From Zygnema cylindricum (taxonomy: Eukaryota > Streptophyta > Zygnematophyceae > Zygnematales > Zygnemataceae), in the NCBI GenBank assembly GCA_037447655.1, contig JBBHKE010000473.1, forward strand, positions 317,089 through 378,669: DNA of 61,581 bases. The letters are read 5' to 3'. The notes beneath the pieces were generated by a model. The model was not told the origin of the DNA and did no database searches. It saw only the letters and a program-made list of their open reading frames with translations. A program made the position numbers and the translations under genes. Shown one piece after another: positions 10,338 to 25,058 of this stretch. The number at the start of each line of letters is the position of its first letter. The stretch's first letter is position 1.

Positions 10338-13300
10338 GACAAAGCCGTTTTTACAAATTTAAAGCATACACCTCCGAAAAATATATACTATGCCTGTGGC
10401 ATGAGTGTCCAGTCATCGGCAAGGGGGGATGTATCTCTAATGGTAGATGTGGGGGGAAAGTCTGTAGAAAGAACTCTCCACAATGTTTTACATGTTCCTG
10501 ATTCTAAAAAGAATCTCTTTTCTACGTCTTTAGTAGAGAGTAAGGGATTTGAGGTCACCCTTAAAGGGGGGAGACAGGTTGTTAGTAAGCTAGGAAAAAT
10601 AGCAGTAACAGGAACTAGAGATGCCAGTAAGATGTAGAGGATGGACATGGCTGAATGCAAAGAAAAAGATGTTTTGTATTCCAGTGTGTCATCTGAGATT
10701 GAGTTATGGAATAAGAGGTTAGGCCATATCAATTATGAAAGTTTGACAAAAATGGTGAATGCTGGGAAAGTTAAGGGTATTTCTCTCACATCTCAGCCTG
10801 TAAAAACCTGCGATGGCTGCTCACTAGGCAAAATTCATAAATTACCATTCCCACAGGAATCGGAAAACAGATCTACAAAAGTTCTACAGCTAGTTTATTC
10901 GGATGTCCTCGGCCCATCCCAAGTACCGTCGGCTGGAGGAGTAAAGTACATGGTCACTTTCACTGTTGATTTCTCCAGGTACACAAAAGTCTATTTTATG
11001 AGGAACAAGATTGAAGTGTTCACTCACTTCAAGCACTATAAAGTTTGGGCTAAGAAACTACACGGAGTGCTAATCTTGGCGTTCAGATCCGATAATGGAG
11101 GTGAATACACCCCTAACGAATTTAAGCAATTTCTACTTGATGAAGGTATAAGTCACAATCTGACGGTTCCATATACTCCTGAGCAGAATGGAGTGTCTGA
11201 AAGATTAAACAGGACAGTAACAGAGGGTGCTAGGTCTATGCTTGCAGACAAAGGTGTAGATCTGAAATTCAGGGCTGAAGCACTAAACTGCGCGGTCTAT
11301 ATTAAAGAATAGAGTAGCATCCAAATCTGTCAGCACTACACCTTATGAGTTGTGGACAGGAAAGGTACCAGATGTTAGTCACTTTAAAGTGTTTGGGAGT
11401 AAATGCTATATTTTAGATAACTCCCAAGATAAGTGGAAAATGGAAGCCAAAGGCCTAGCAGGAATTCTCTTGGGGTATGATGATAATGCAAAGGGGTATA
11501 GAGTGTTTGCCTTAGATAAACAAAAAATCTTTTTGTCTCCGAACATTCAGATTAAAGATGAACAAGATTCGGCTGATCTGTTCAAAGTCACAGTCACAGA
11601 TGAGGCGACAGAAAACAAGAAACAGGAGTATGTCATCTTTCACCATCAACATCAGGTGTATTTTGCGGTGCAACCCCCTCCAATAACATCTTCCGCTACT
11701 ACACCGCTTGTTCCTGCTACGGTTGCTTCTCCATTGCATCAAACTTCGGAGGACCAGACTGCTACACCTTCGGATCCTGCGACAGTTTCAGCACCACGAA
11801 ATCGGAGATTGCCGACCATTTCAGCCTCAAAATTTCCTGGAGGAAGAAGATCTAGCAGTCGTCTGCAAACCGGTTCTCACTTTGCTTTTTCTACAGCATC
11901 AGGGGAGGTTATGAACATCAAAGAGGCCTTCTCATCACCGGAGAGAAACCACTGGATTGAGGCGGCCAACGATGAGATGAAGTCGATTATGGAGGCACAA
12001 ACATGGGAGCTGGTAGACATGCCTCCGTGGAGGAAAGCCATTGGAAGCAAGTGGGTCTTCAAAGTCAAACTGAATCCGGACAACACTATCGAAAGATATA
12101 AGGCTAGACTTGTGGCCAAAGGGTACAACTAGAAAGAAGGTATTGACTTTGAGGAAACCTTCTCCCCAGTTGTCAGATTTCATACTGTCAGAATTTTGTT
12201 AAGTATAGCTGCTATAGAAAACATGGAAATTCATCAGATGGATGTTAAGACAGCCTTTTAGCATGGAGAGTTAGAAGAAACTATTTATATGCAGCAGACT
12301 GAAATGTATGAAGAAAAAGGAAAAGAAAAGTCAGTCTGTAAACTGATAAAATCTTTGTATGGGTTGAAACAAGCCCCCAGACAATGGAATCTAAAGCTAG
12401 ATGAATTTCTGACTAGTCTGGGATTCAAAAGTCTTAGCTCAGATCACTCAGTATATGTCTTACAAGGGGAAGATTGAATTCTTTATATCGTTGTATATGT
12501 GGATGATCTTTTACTAATAAATAAATCCATAGATGAAATAAACCGTATTAAAGCAGCTTTGAAGTCTAAGTTTGAAATGAAAGACCTCGGTGAGGCTAAA
12601 TATATTATGGGCATACAAGTTGAAAGAGACAAAGATAACAGATTGATTATGCTAACCTAGAAAGAAGCAATAGGGAACATGTTGGAAAAATTTGAGATGA
12701 AAGATGTGAATGGATCTGTAACTCCCATGGAAGCTAGGCAGAAGTTGGAGGGAAGTGAATCAGACTCAGGCATAATGGTTAGTGAAAGCTTAGAGTCAGG
12801 GGAGGAAGAGTTTATGGCTACAAAGCCATACAAAGAAGCAGTGGGAAGTCTTATTTATTTTATGAATTGTACGAGGCCTAACATCGCTGCAGCCGTAGGA
12901 GTCTTAAGTAGGAGTCTTCACAACCCTAAAAGAGCAGATTGGGAAGCAGCAAAGAGGGTTCTCAGATACCTAGCAGGTACCCGAAACCTCAAGCTTATAC
13001 TCGGTGGAGGAGAGGTAAAATTACAGACTTGGAGCGATGCCAGCTATGGAGATATGCCAAGCCGGAAATCAACAACCGGCTTCGTTCTAAAAATTGGGAA
13101 TGGAACTTGCTGCTGGAGCAGCAAATTACAGAAGGTTACGGCTCATTCCACGATAGAGTCGGAATATATGGCAGTCAGCTCTACCCTCAAGGAACTCCTA
13201 TGGGTTAAGGCCACTTTGCAGGAACTTGGGTATATACAAACCGGTCCTCAGGTTATCTGGTGTGACAATCAGGAAGCAAGTGCCATTACCTCTAACCCTA

Positions 13301-13482
13301 GTCATCATTTTAAAAGCAAACACATGGATGTCAGACTACACTTTGTGAGAGAAAATGTGCTTGCAAGAGTGATAAAAATGAGTTATTTACCGGATGAAAA
13401 GATGGTGGCTGATATGATGACTAAAGCTCTTCCAGCTCCTAAGTTGAAGTATTGCAGAGATTCTGTTGGGTTAAGTGAGTAA
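10290..13482 (+). pseudogene. pol: Pol of C1: protease, integrase, RT, RNase H
   Basis: Protease site WITDTEASAHMC (about 10299-10336) has DTE where DSG/DTG is expected. Integrase: zinc-binding block WNKRLGHINYE ... CDGCSLGK (10708-10830), then catalytic D (VYSDV), D (RSDNGGEY near 11087) and E (VSERLNR near 11199), all present. RT: KLNPDNTIERYKARLVAKGY, SLYGLKQAPRQWN, YVDDLLL near 12500. RNase H: WSDASYGD, STIESEYMA, WCDNQEA and the tail ending at 13482. Stops include TAG 12130-12132, TGA 12476-12478 and TAG 12658-12660; frame changes near 11310 and 10637. The enzymes would mature Gag-Pol, copy RNA to cDNA and integrate it. Confidence 0.85.
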
Positions 13483-13492
13483 AGGAGTCTAA

Positions 13493-13505
13493 AGATTTAG
13501 GGGAG
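13493..13505 (+). other. Polypurine tract of C1
   Basis: AGATTTAGGGGAG immediately before the 3' LTR TG; the same tract occurs before the C2 3' LTR. Confidence 0.75.
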
Positions 13506-14501
13506 TGTAGAAATAAGAAATCTTAATACTCACTAAACAGAGCTGTGAGGAGAGACCAAGTACTTAGAATATTTTGGTCTAGATAAGTTGTAATACTTAC
13601 CTCATTTAGTGTGACAGCAGCAGTAGTACTTTTGAAGTGTATTGTACTTCTGCAGGGACACGCGTCAGAAAATAAACATCATACGGGTTTTTGGGAAAGC
13701 GCCGACACACTTTACCACGCGTCACACATCGAACGAATACTGTTGAAGAACCAGACGGACGGAGACTCAACCGATTGTTTGCGAAGATAGTGGTACAACA
13801 TTCAACGACGACCGTAGATGCGAATCGAGTGAACGGACGAGATTCACGTGGGACCACAAATGACTCATCACTTTGTACGATCTCAGGTGATTTCGAGCAC
13901 TTGATCAACAGTGGGCTGGACTCTAGCATCCACTGCTGACTAAGCACCCTGAACACTACAGTACGGGAATCTATTTGCATATATGAAACACATTAGTTTT
14001 TACTTAGCGAATTAGAATGTAGTGTTCCACTAAGTATATTTTTGTTTAGTAGTCAAATAGGGTTTGGATGTACTCACAGTACAAATAGTGTACTGATTCG
14101 GTACCTTGTTGTAGTGTAGTACAGTACTGTTGTTCCAGGTGTAGACATCGGATTAGTTAGTTTTCAGTAGATACTCTTTGTGAGTATAAAGTTAGGACTT
14201 AGCCAAAATTGTAAGTATCCAGTATTGAGATCTAACTCTCTAAGGGATAGTTTTTGAGAAACTTCCAAGTGTTGTATCTTATCGTATACTGGTTCAATTG
14301 GGCTGCAATTTTGGGAATTGGCAGACTGCATGTGATATTGTATTATTGTGGAGTTTGGTGATATTTGGAAACTATGAGCACTTTTTGTGTTATATCAAAG
14401 CTGGTTGTTTGATATGATTTCTGGTAGCTTTTGCTAAAGTTTATGTCTTCATCCACTACTACTGGTGGACCTCCACCTGCAACTGTGGTTGTAGAACAAC
14501 A
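13506..14501 (+). repeat. 3' LTR of C1
   Basis: 996 bp, begins TGTAGAAATAAG and ends GTAGAACAACA. It also carries the gag-start ATG (ATGTCTTCATCC, near 14443). It ends exactly where minus-strand pol of F resumes. Confidence 0.88.
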
Positions 14502-16750
14502 TTGCTCACCCATCTCATCTTTCAAAATTATCACTCCTCCCTCATCATTCCTTTCATTGATTTTCTTTAACTCCATAGGAGTTGTACTTCCATTTGCTTT
14601 CTCCATTCCAAATCTCTCAAGCATATTACCTATTGCTTTTTTTTGAGTTAATCTAATTATTCTCATTTCCCTATCTCTTTCCATCTGAGCTCCCAGTATA
14701 TACTTTGCCTCCCCTAAATCTTTCATATCGAATTGACTTCTCAAATCTTTCTTAAGTTTTATGATCATATCTAAAGACTTACTCAATACCAATAGATCAT
14801 CCACATAAACGACAATATAAATGACTCCATTCTCATCCTCAAACATGTAAATGGAGTGGTCCGAGTTGATTCTAATGAATCTTGGCTTGGTAAGGAACGC
14901 ATCCAACTTGATGTTTCATTGTCGCGATGCCTGTTTCAGTTCTAAAGGGACTTGATTAACCAAACCTTGTTTTTCTCCCCTTTCTTCACAAACCCCTTTG
15001 GTTGGTTCATAAAACCTCTTCCTCCAATTCTCCGTGGAAAAATGCGGTCTTAATATCCTTATGATGTACTTCTATGACTTCGGTTGCGCCCAAACTTAGG
15101 AAAATTCTGACCAATGGAAACTTCACCATCGATGCAAAAGTATCCTCATAGTCTATTCCCTCCTTCGGTGTGTACCCCTTTGCCACTAACCGAGCCTTGA
15201 ATCCCTCGATATAGTTATTAGGATTCAATTTTAATTTAAAAACCCACTTACATCCAATAGGTAAACCCATTTACTATCCGGAGGACATTCACCCACTCCC
15301 AAGTTTTAGCCTCCATAATTGAGTTCATTTCTTCATTTATTGCAACTGTTCATCTTTCACACTCTTTACTGTTGATAGCCTAAGATAGGTTTGAGGCTCA
15401 TCAGGATGTGACATCCTTGTGGGCTGATGGTTTTCCTTTTTTTCTTGCAATCTTTTACTCTTTCTCCTTTCTCATTCGAACTCCGAGGAAGGAATGGTCG
15501 GCATTCTCGCGTTCTTTCTAGCTGGTTTTTGCTCTTCCTATTTTTCTTCCTCGGTCTCATTTACTGTGAGGATGTCTCTTTTTATCTCCATGTCCAATGG
15601 GAGTACGGTTTCCACATGAAGTTCCACTGGTTGTCCCTCCTTTCCTCCCTTTTTTTTCTGATCCTTGAATCGTTTCTGATGCCAGAAGTTGTGATTCTAT
15701 TTCCGAACTGTCATTCAAAACCATCCTGATTTTCACTACCTTGTTGAACTTAAAAGGGTCAAGTGATTTCCCTTATCCATTACAACTAACAGTTTCACTA
15801 GAATCACATTTTTCCGTTTTGAATCATAAATTCTATCTCTTTTTACATCATCGGAATATCGTACTAGATATTTGGGACTTCCATTTTCTTCCATTTTCCA
15901 CAAAGATTTGTCATTATTTAAACTATAAACTTGACTTCCAAAGACTTTCATGTGTGACTAATCTGGATTCTTTCCAGTCCACCTTTGATAAGGAGTTACA
16001 TCTTTCACTACTGATGTAAAAAAATTATTATTGAGATAGTTGGCACAATTTAAGGCTTCGGCCCAAAACTTATAACCAATTTTCTTATCACTTAGCATGC
16101 AGCTAGCAATGTCTCGAAGTGTCCTATTTAGTCTCCTATTTAGTCCCATTCAAAAGTGGTTGTTTTGAGGAATGGCAACCTATGTATTTTTCCTTGTGCA
16201 CATCCACTACAATCATCTATTTCCATTTCACCCCCAAGCTTAATTCCTTCTACAGTTCCCTTAAAACTCATTTCCCTTATCTTTTCTACATAAACATGCC
16301 CCAATCTCTTATACCACAATGATACATCATTGACACATGTATACAAAACCATTTGTTTGCCAATGCTCAAAACAATGCAAAACATCCATTGCTTTTCTTT
16401 TTCAGCTATGAAGTAAACCTCATCGTTGAAACTAATTGTCATAATTCCCTTGCTAGTATTAGTGTCCAAATCCTTATCATCCAACACAGAAGGTGAGATC
16501 CTATTTTTGCTCAACTTTAGGATATACAATACTTCCTACAAGGTTACAATTGATGCTTTCCCATCCACTAACACTGTGAGATCAACTGACCGAACTAGGC
16601 TAGTTGTTATTATCCTCCCATCCCCTACCCCAATCTCAACTAAATGAATTTCCTTGAGTTTTGCAAACAACCTTTTATCTTGGCACATGTGCATTGAAGC
16701 TCCGGAGTCGATGATTCATCTTTCCTCCGGTTTTTCTCGGATTCCTGTAA
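14502..16750 (-). pseudogene. pol: Pol N-terminal part of F: protease, integrase, RT
   Basis: From right to left: a protease site reading IIDSGASMHMC at about 16680-16712 (the only unmutated DSGAS seen in the window, but preceded by a stop), integrase zinc region WYKRLGHV ... DCSGCAQGK (16160-16320), integrase C-side text RLNRTLRDIASCML (15958-16149), then a damaged or missing catalytic stretch, RT text KLKLNPNNYIEGFKARLVAKGYT (15180-15265), YVDDLLVLS near 14790 and LTQKKAIGNMLE near 14640. Multiple frames are needed. It continues at 8331 after removal of C1. Confidence 0.8.
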
Positions 16751-16857
16751 GCCACATCTCTGCTTTTTCGGGATCTCAACCTCTTTTTCATCCGACTTCT
16801 CATTCAAAAGATGTCCCTCTGACTCGTCGTCCTCCTCGGATGACTCCTCATCCTCAT

Positions 16858-17945
16858 TTACATAACTTGTGTGAGAAGAGCTTTATTTTTCTCCTCTTGG
16901 GTCACATTAGCTTGCCCATCCTTGATCCTTAAAGCTGCAAGCCGGTTGCAATCTGCCACGTAATGCCCCGGTTTCCTGCAAAAATGACATACTCCTTTCG
17001 GAGGTCCCCTCCCCTGTCCATTTGAACCCCCTCTTTCTGTTCCTTTCCCACCAAAATTTTTGTAATCATTTCCGGAGGGGCGATCACCACGCTTGCTCCA
17101 ATCAGTTCCATCTGCCAATGCTTGTACATTAGGACTATCTTTCCTTAGCTCGAAAGTATTCTCTCTCACCAAAATCATCCCCATTGTATTTTCTCATTTC
17201 CAAATGGCATCTCTTAGTTCTTGTAACCGATTGAGAATGTTTTCATACTCCATGTAAAGATTCATGATTAATGTTTTAACTCTTTTCTTTTTAGTTTGAG
17301 GACTACCTGCACTTGCTAATTCATCAAACAATAGTGCAGTACTCTCTATACTTCTCCCTTTATACTGATATGCACTGATTTTTTCATCGATTAGCTGCTG
17401 CTCCTGAATTGAGCCACTCTTGTACGTGCCCTCCAAGTAAATTCAAATTTTGGCGGCAAATTCCACCTGAAGAAGTGGAAGAGCGATCGCCTTGTCCATA
17501 CTCCAAAGAATGAGGTACTTGGCCACCTCATTTTTGTACCTCCACAATTGAGGATTGTTTGCCTCAGTTTTTATCTCCAAAGAAGCTCCAGATGCTTTAG
17601 TTTCCACCGGAGCCGCCTTTACCAACTCTTTTTCTTTAGTAGCCTCTCTAACCCAAAAGTGGCTGTCTCCTCTTCTTCTCCCGCTAGATCCACTATTCTC
17701 ATTGAGGATCGTGGTGCTTTAGAGAACAAAACTCCACCAAAACCTCGTGGTGCTCTAGAGAACCAAACTCCACCAAAACTTGGTAATAGCCGAGGAGGAC
17801 ATGGAATATCCCTGGACAATACTCCCCAAAAGTGTTTCTCAAAAACTGCCCTTACCATCATTGCTCTCCAGTAAACATAGCCTGTTCCGTCAAACATGGG
17901 TACCCTAGAGGGTGGGCCCTTAATCTGAAACTCCGTGGACTCCAT
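16858..17945 (-). pseudogene. gag: Gag of F
   Basis: ATG 17945 (in the LTR) gives MESTEFQIKGPPSRVPMFDGTGYVYW, open to 17619, then frame changes. A capsid-like block WRYKNEVAKYLIL and QEQQLIDEKISAYQYKG follows, with the zinc knuckle CHFCRKPGHYVADC at about 16950-16990 in the 16858-17184 frame. It is the clearest nucleocapsid among the minus-strand copies. Confidence 0.8.
17911..17925 (-). other. Primer-binding site of F
   Basis: Minus strand GATTAAGGGCCCACC, 13 of 15 matching the initiator tRNA-Met anticodon-arm PBS, directly after the LTR end. Confidence 0.6.
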
Positions 17946-19226
17946 AGTCCTACAGAATTAGCAGCTCAAAGAAAGCCTTTAGAATAACCCTGACCCACTA
18001 TAGTTCATTAAGGAATATCTGCCACCCAGACCGGCAAAAACTTTAACCAGCCTCACTATTGTGAGGAAAAGACTCCTTTAAGTCGAACGCAAAAAGAATC
18101 TTTGAATTTGCTCCTTTGAGCAATGAGTTATTTCAGTTCAACGACAACATAATTATACAGATGGCCTCTGGGAGAGAGGGTTTCAAAAACATCCTTAAAA
18201 GACCTAGGGTGACGTTCCATCAAACGAAAAATGGAGAAGTTTACAAAAATCCGTGACTATCTGTACCAAACCGTACCGGTTATTTTGTTTTTATACGAAA
18301 AACAACATTACAAAGGATCTTGCCAATGCTCTCCGAAAGGTCTGGGGGGTAATATTGACCGTCGGATGTTCATTTGCGAGGCGTTTGCTTCATTTTTCTC
18401 TGTAACTATCAACCCACCTCAAGGAGGTGGGTTGGCAGACACAAAGCAAAAAAATTCGTGACACGCTGGACGATTAAGCTACGTGTCACGATGCACAACC
18501 AACGAAAAATCAAAACATTTACACATGACACGTGCTTTCCAAAATAAAACCGAAAGTAAAAATGTAATTTCGTAACATTCTTTCGTCACGCTATTTTCGA
18601 TAACTTTTGTTTGTCACACTATTTCTCTCAAAGGACTTTCGTTATGTTCGAAAACAGAAACCCTGAAAAATGAGCTGGCGTACAGAATCGCATCTGCAAA
18701 AAGTATAAAAGTTTTGTCGTATGATTACTGCGTACGCAGGTACATGGTACGCAAGTGAAGATTTGAGGTTAAGATTGTCGGTGCAACGCAGATACATGGT
18801 ACGCAAGTGAAGATTTGAAGTTAAGTTTGTCGGTGCTAAAAATCTGAAAGACATTTAATATCAGATCGTAGCTTGCATGGCGCCAATCAATTTAGAACAC
18901 GTGGTTTACAGTCTCTTCGTGATGGAACATCGACTCAATCAACTCGGTCTGTAGAGTTGGCCGTACGATTAAAAAAACATCCGATGGAACTTCACCCTAA
19001 GTCCTAAGACTAACCTACTCACAAAGCCTATCTACTAAACTCTCAACCAGTTGGCGGATTGAAAAAAGTACTGTACATAATATACTAGCCGCCACATAAT
19101 GGACAACTGTACGACACCACTAAGGAGGTGGCACCGTCCCTGTCCAACACCATGGTTTTGTCTCCTCTTTCTACGACGTCCAATGAGATGTTGCCACGTG
19201 TCATTTTGTTGCTCCATGGACGTAAG
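17926..19226 (-). repeat. 5' LTR of F, truncated, with MITE
   Basis: Sense end ...CGGAGTTTCA at 17926. Holds hairpin CCTCAC/GTGAGG (18051-18066), GACT/AGTC pair (about 18070-18083), and GGACT/AGTCC enclosing the gag ATG (17937-17950). The MITE 18207-18997 divides it. It matches the 3' LTR up to CGTAAG at 19226, where A1 starts; the U3 beginning is missing. Confidence 0.75.
18207..18997. mobile_element. MITE with 15-bp inverted ends and TA target duplication
   Basis: Ends GGGTGACGTTCCATC and GATGGAACTTCACCC are inverted repeats with one mismatch, flanked by TA (18205-18206 and 18998-18999). Flanks rejoin to the expected F LTR sequence. TA duplication suggests the Tc1/mariner superfamily, but with only 15 bp of terminus this is uncertain. 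No transposase frame. Inside are a perfect 11-bp palindrome with 3-base loop (18410-18434) and two copies of a 52-bp direct repeat (18734-18837). Confidence 0.7.
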
Positions 19227-20247
19227 TGTTGAAATTATTAGATTTATAAGGTATTTTCTAGGTCAGAATACATTAGTAAAAACAAGAAAAGTAAAGCGCA
19301 GGCAACAAACCTCCACCTCTTCCCTCTAGCCCCCATACTTGTTGTAGTCACTGAAGGATAGAGAGGGTGGTGGAGCCATGGCTGCCTCAGCTCCATAAAC
19401 AGGACTTAAGAGTGATCTATGTCACTCTCAACAAAAGGTTGAGTCCGGCAAGACTGGAACCTCCGACCACCAAAGCGAGGCGTAGCAGTCAGCTCTGACC
19501 AGTTTGTGGTAGAAGTTCGTTACATTACATGGGGTGCAATATTTATTTAAACATTGAATAGAACATTAAAACGATTAACGAAACTATGAATAGAAAACAT
19601 AGAGACATATCAGATTCAGTGCGTGCATCAAATCCGTCGTACGAAACAAATGAATCGGACATTTATTTTGTCGGCGTAAATTAAAAGCCAGTCTTCATCC
19701 GACGACGCTAATCGTCGCCGTGGTCCCGAAATAGTCACTTTGGCGATTTACAAACGTGGCGTGACGTGGCGTGACCTAGCAATACGTGGCAGGATTAAAT
19801 TGAGCAGCGGGGATCCCGGACAACATACGGACAATTCAGACGGCGACACGCATCCACTCCATGGCCTTGTCGTACAGAGGCCATACACAAAGTACATCGG
19901 CCGCTATACTTTTTTAGTACTTTACAGTCTCGTGATTGGAGCGTACTTCAGTAAATAGGGGTTGTGAGAGGGGTGTAGGACTTAGGGGATTTGGGTAGAT
20001 AGCACCTCTCTCCTAGAGAGCTTGTATAAAAGTTGGCATCTTTGTTGCCTCATAACTAATCAGCTGGTTGGCCGTTTTCAGTGATTCTTTTTGCTACAGA
20101 TTTGGAGGAGTCCTAGCTGTACAGACGTGTATTCAGACTGTCTGTTTCCCTTCTTGGGCAGCAGTGGTTGTGGCTTGAAGTGGGTTAGTTAAAAACTATC
20201 TAGAGGCTTCCTGGATTTTGTAGTCCAATGGAGGACAGAGAATTCCA
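19227..20247 (+). repeat. 5' LTR of A1
   Basis: 1021 bp from TGTTGAAATTATTAG to GAATTCCA. Contains TATTTTCTAGGTC, an antisense tRNA T-arm-like block (about 19447-19500), ACGTGGC, GTAC-rich cluster (about 19873-19925), TATAAAA at 20025-20031 and the gag ATG at 20228 in a GTCC/GGAC hairpin (20223-20236). Confidence 0.85.
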
Positions 20248-20615
20248 GATTATGGGCCCACTATCTAGGGTGCCCACCTTCAATGGATTTGGGTTCATGT
20301 ATTGGGAAGCCATGATGATAGGGGCTTTGTGCGAAAAAGGATACTGGGGTATCCTTAGTGGACAGGTGAAACGTCCACCTTTGGGAACACCACCAGGATT
20401 TAGAGGAGAAAGGTTTCCTCTAGCACAGATTACTTTAGCGAAGAAGGCTGATGATGGGGACAACAATGTGTCCGAAAATGGTAAAGGGAAGGAGACACCC
20501 CTCACTCCTATTACGACGGCACCAAGAGCGGCGGTAGTGAAGACCATGGAGAACGATACTCAAATGTGTGAAGACGTAAACATGGCTGCCAAGAACTTCA
20601 TTCTAAGGCACCTAA
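20228..20615 (+). pseudogene. gag: Gag N-terminal part of A1
   Basis: ATG 20228 in the LTR; MEDREFQIMGPLSRVP then a capsid-like region up to AAKNFILRHL at 20612, open throughout. It ends where A2 inserts and continues at 44706 with TQPLATPHLHIYNA once A2 and the hAT MITE are removed. Confidence 0.85.
20248..20262 (+). other. Primer-binding site of A1
   Basis: GATTATGGGCCCACT, 13 of 15 to the initiator tRNA-Met anticodon-arm PBS; read as codons Ile-Met-Gly-Pro in Gag. Confidence 0.65.
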
Positions 20616-21589
20616 TGTTGAAATTACTAGATTTTTGCGGTATTTTCTAGGTCTCAATAGATCAGTAAAATAAGAAAAAGAAAAGGGCGGATAGCCGGCC
20701 TCCACCTCCTCTCTCTAACCACCATACTTGTTGTAGTCACTGAAGGATAAAGAGGGTGGTTGAGCCATGGCTCCCTTAGTACAGCACACAGGACTAAAGA
20801 GTGACTTATGTCACTCTCAACGAAAGGTTGAGTCTGGCAAGACTCGAACCTCCGACCGATAGAGTACGGCGTAGCCGTTAGCTCTATCTAGTTTAAAGTA
20901 GAAGTCCGTTAGATTACATGGGGTGTGATATATGATTAAACATGTACATGATCTTGAAAATGACTAACTAAAATTTATACAAAGGAACATAAAACTAATC
21001 AAAGTTTCAATGCGGACGTCATTTAGCACAAAACAAATGAATCGGACATTTGTTTCAACGCCCGACATTTAATGTCAGATTTAATCCGACGGCGTCTATC
21101 ACTGCCGCGATCGCAGAATGGTGATTTTAGGCGTTTATGCATGTGGCATGACCTAACCCCACGTGGCGGGATAACATTTGGTCACATAAATTCCGGGGAG
21201 CATACGGAGGAGTGGAATGGTGACACGCATCCACTCAGTGGCCTTGTCATAAACAGGTCGAACAAAAAGTACATCGACCGTAGTACCTTTCTGTACTTTA
21301 CAATTGTGTGATTGGTTCGTACTTCAGTAGATAGGGGTTGTGAGAGGGGTTTAGGACTTGGGAAATTTGTTAAATAGACACCTCTCTTTTAGAGAGCTTC
21401 GTATTGCCGGCTCATAACTTATCGGTTAGTTAGCTGTTTTCAGTGATTCTTTTTGCTGCGAACTTAGGGGAGTTCAATGTGCACATGAGTGTAGTCACAC
21501 TGTCTGTTTGCCTTCTTGGGCAGCAGTGGTTGTGGCTTGAAGTGGGTTAGTTAAAAACTATCTAAAGGCTACCTGAATTATGTGGTCCA

Positions 21590-21609
<20 letters not shown>
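20616..21609 (+). repeat. 5' LTR of A2
   Basis: 994 bp from TGTTGAAATTACTAG to GAATTGCA, same modules as the A1 LTR; gag ATG at 21590. The PBS that follows (21610-21624, CGTTAGGGGCCCACC) keeps 13 of 15 positions. Confidence 0.85.
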
Positions 21610-24536
<2,927 letters not shown>

Positions 24537-24832
24537 TTCAATTCTGTGTCCTCCATTGGTCTACAGCATTCAAGAAGCCTCTAAATAGTTTTAACTAACC
24601 CACTTCAAGCCACAACCACTGCTGCCCAATAAGGCAAACTGATACTATGACAGCATGATTTTGCAGCTTGGACACCCTTGAATCTGTAGAAAGGTACTTT
24701 TTGAATTACAAAGGCATAAAAAGACACTTAACATTATTGCGCACACATGTGAATGTGCACTAGAAGAAAGAGACTCAAACTCGTCGACAAAAATCAAATT
24801 CTCATATGTTCGTCCGTCGACCGTGTGAAAAG
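24537..24832 (-). repeat. 3' LTR of A3, U5 side, decayed
   Basis: About 24537-24690 is clearly the reverse of an A LTR end (CAATTCTGTGTCCTCCAT, then the R/U5 text). The rest to 24832 is no longer alignable by eye, and about 550-600 bp of the LTR are missing between here and 36077. Confidence 0.6.
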
Positions 24833-25058
24833 TGTAGAAATTAATGGTCTTTTAAAGGATTTTCTAGGTCTGAATAGAAATAAGAAAGAAGCCGAGGCAG
24901 TCTACCTCTAACTTCTCTCTCATACTCTCAAACTTGTCGCAGTCACTGAGAAATTGGAGAGGAAGCTAGAGCAATGGCTACCTAGGCTATCCAGAGGTTT
25001 ACGGGATATAAATATTAGTTTATTTATAATTAAAGATATGTTTACTAAAATATGTAAC

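Larger units (their letters stand above)
8332..14501 (+). mobile_element. Complete Copia element C1
   Basis: 6170 bp with two LTRs of identical length (8332-9327 and 13506-14501, 996 bp each, roughly 97% alike by eye), PBS, gag, protease, integrase, RT, RNase H and polypurine tract in Copia order. It is flanked by TTCCT (8327-8331) and TTGCT (14502-14506), a 5-bp TSD with one mismatch. Similar LTRs suggest it is among the youngest insertions, yet it already carries several stops, so it is no longer autonomous. Confidence 0.9.
6698..19226 (-). mobile_element. Copia element F, minus strand, host of C1 and a MITE
   Basis: 3' LTR 6698-7626, pol 7627-8331 and 14502-16750, gag to 17945, PBS 17911-17925, 5' LTR 17926-19226 (truncated in U3 by A1). 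C1 (8332-14501) sits inside the RT/RNase H region with TSD TTCCT/TTGCT, and pol reads on across the join. The MITE 18207-18997 sits in the 5' LTR. Frames are heavily broken, so F is inactive. Confidence 0.8.
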
